Assembly: GCA_963578625.1 (NCBI GenBank)
Contig: CAUZEO010000261.1
Span: 1-7,645, forward strand
Direction: 5' to 3'
DNA length: 7,645 nucleotides
Source of the DNA: CAUZEO01 sp963578625
Lineage (GTDB): Bacteria; Verrucomicrobiota; Kiritimatiellia; SLOV01
Part shown: one piece after another, positions 7,401 through 7,645 of the stretch
How the letters are laid out: each line of letters begins with the position of its first letter
Position numbering within the stretch: the first letter of the stretch is position 1
Notes under the pieces: model-generated
What the model was told of the DNA's origin: nothing
The model's database searches: none
What the model saw: only the letters and a program-made list of their open reading frames with translations
Made by a program: the position numbers and the translations under genes

Positions 7401-7645
7401 ATTTCTCGTTCGGAGTCGAATCTTGCATCCAGTGAGTTGGCCGCGAGCTGGTAGTAGGGACCCTCGCCGTCCGGCTGCAGGAAGATTTCGACCGCATCTT
7501 CACGGAAGATCCCGCCCTCGTCGTGTTCCTTCACCGTTCCGTCGACGCCGCCCGGGTTGTAGGACTGAAAACAGATGTAGAGATTCTTTTCATCGAAAGC
7601 AGTCCAGACGCGCGGCTGCATGGCGGCGAGGGTCACGTCGGTGTA
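4412..7645 (-). CDS. CBM9-like + DUF6067/GH123-like glycoside hydrolase-like protein, paralogue A (N-terminus outside the window)
   Basis: The reading frame is open to the right edge, so this is a partial gene. The GTG at 7636 aligns inside the CBM9-like domain of the neighbouring paralogue (its residue 65) and is not a credible start. About 61 residues, including any signal peptide, lie outside; the whole protein would be near 1138 aa. Visible order: CBM9/DOMON-like beta-sandwich, a second beta-rich region, a DUF6067-type beta domain opening with WLGNSLGISDQVPPPFEPV and the VSMWGRTY block, a TIM-barrel-like region containing VSTDSSFPDYF, GGLYFDMVSPCGSMN and FEDHLTKGEGFN, then a C-terminal beta domain with VSFWHHPGRVMVAAANLTDEP. 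The candidate acid in YFDM is encoded at 5261-5263. Known of the family: such proteins are exported or periplasmic carbohydrate-active enzymes, mostly uncharacterised; GH123 members are beta-N-acetylgalactosaminidases. Inferred: polysaccharide or glycan hydrolase, substrate unknown. It carries a 21-residue segment (6398-6460) where its partner has three residues. Its TGA overlaps the next gene's ATG. The architecture is clear; enzymatic activity is not proven. Confidence 0.85.
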   Translation of the reverse strand, partial: YTDVTLAAMQPRVWTAFDEKNLYICFQSYNPGGVDGTVKEHDEGGIFREDAVEIFLQPDGEGPYYQLAANSLDARFDSEREIRSWNAEWQSASGIVKDQWYVGGTWTIEITIPFSALGDGDAPADGTTWRGNFCRDWTSVEKTKRATSWAHVGGMFHNPAKFGELYFHRESPFLQVTGFGDLPTGLVAVEGTASPPADGAIDLEWAVGPQSDPEIRTAEINTTIEPSAEPVPFNLQGSVAAPGAGTWPAQLLFEARSGDDVIHRSVIPFGLAPGFSVEIASAYTRKLLDARFDISRLPDAKDAAAGRIELLGGAVNALASAEVSDLGESGAATVRLEYADVAPGDYTLRMRLLDEGGTVLKEKSKPYTIPDPPVWLGNSLGISDQVPPPFEPVRVERKEVEHSTIVVPHHLQPNNLAVSMWGRTYHFDDSIFPSRIVNQGAEQLARPAELVLEQDGKHVKWKRVSTTLVGHKGTEAILKFRAASRAAGVQGTTTIEYDGWAFFDFTVTPRKGGTIDELRLEIPFPRAEAQFMRTHGPIATWAGEIMRTALIGDVKNDADERATAGLRNQFGDAWMPDGWTDHGEFVFQAYVGNDERGLFVVQDTEQYRHLESGNIGIRYDGDVTVLEVKLIDVPTKVKEPLHYRIGLVPVPFKEFNYDFEYGITMCGGHNPEWVRNNDLQPWINGALLWIWGRIEKDMESHPDHPNRLRGMTEGFRSADMEAVVNSTCMMAPSPHPAFETYRDEWVIEPRYSIPKHEGTDVDLVMVSTDSSFPDYFLWWTKERIEKDGIGGLYFDMVSPCGSMNALTGEGWTDENGVRHMTSNAFSLRELYKRLYTLIKEEGEKRGREFYIYQHSAAGPISAFEDHLTKGEGFNREKDWRLCTPAFFRAWSLRPLGTTFTMFVGMSAPWIKAGEGGPPPHYSAVARTLIHNVLTTPMWEEQVSTDLFPLWKMRKEFDVATSEFVPYYDNDPRVTASPDSLHVSFWHHPGRVMVAAANLTDEPVEAVIELDAAAFGLGEDATSAQEIHGMLDDELNAPPGVRMGPRHHPGPTSLAVENDRITVTVRPQNYSVIRVPGS
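4888..4904. repeat. G7-CGG-C7 perfect GC hairpin inside paralogue A
   Basis: Seven G (4888-4894), CGG, and seven C (4898-4904) form a pure GC 7-bp stem with a three-base loop inside the coding sequence. It encodes part of AGEGGPPPHYS. Paralogue B encodes AGAVPPPHYS at this place, one residue shorter and without the homopolymer runs. The reading frame continues correctly on both sides. Confidence 0.75.

Larger units (their letters stand above)
1062..7645 (-). repeat. Tandem gene duplication (two head-to-tail copies of about 3.35-3.4 kb)
   Basis: Homologous positions in the two large genes are offset by 3350 bases at the stop codons, 3359 at the YFDM codons and 3413 at the left-most visible CBM9-like residues. 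The differences are explained entirely by three net in-frame indels. The two proteins are co-linear over the whole visible length, so the pair arose by duplication of one full gene followed by divergence. Long stretches remain similar at DNA level, for example around 2480-2560 and 5840-5920. Confidence 0.85.

Noticed and set aside
7634..7636. GTG at 7636 as the real start of paralogue A.
   Set aside because: The frame continues upstream (Tyr-Thr-Asp) to the edge and matches Tyr62-Thr63-Asp64 of paralogue B inside the CBM9-like domain, so the gene starts outside the window.

Overview
The window is a GC-rich, tightly packed bacterial fragment with three genes, all on the minus strand. In transcription order (right to left) they are: a large secreted-type glycoside-hydrolase-like protein whose N-terminus lies beyond the right edge (7645 to 4412); a complete full-length paralogue of it with a signal peptide (4415 to 1062); and a small sugar-phosphate-isomerase/epimerase-type TIM barrel (940 to 164). 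The content (CBM9-like module plus a DUF6067/GH123-like hydrolase, next to an AP-endonuclease-2-fold sugar isomerase) is typical of carbohydrate-degradation clusters in Planctomycetota, Hydrogenedentota, Lentisphaerota and similar environmental bacteria. The lineage is an inference from gene style, not from any marker gene in the window.

The two large genes are a tandem duplication. They align almost without gaps over the whole visible length and differ by only three net indels: a 21- versus 3-residue segment at a domain junction, one codon in a GC tract, and two residues at the C-terminus. They overlap by four bases (ATGA), so they are probably co-translated. The catalytic-barrel part is far more conserved (about 88% by hand count over 171 residues) than the middle beta-domain (about 55% over 100 residues). 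This suggests a shared chemistry with drift in the accessory region.

A strong hairpin with a short T-run follows the second large gene. A possible sigma-70-like promoter and a clear Shine-Dalgarno precede the isomerase gene, so the isomerase may be transcribed partly on its own. The leftmost 163 bases hold no gene. They contain small GC-rich palindromes sharing a GCACGGG/CCCGTGC arm in opposite orientation, which look like REP-type intergenic elements, and an inverted repeat across the isomerase stop codon.

Working model (inference): the two exported proteins bind and cleave a polysaccharide or glycoconjugate outside the cytoplasm, and the cytoplasmic isomerase/epimerase helps process a released sugar. 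No substrate can be named from sequence. I see no CRISPR array, RNA gene, transposase, phage gene or obvious new defence-type system. The most unusual elements are the coupled paralogue pair with its conserved, uncharacterised active-site region, and the palindromes at the left end.
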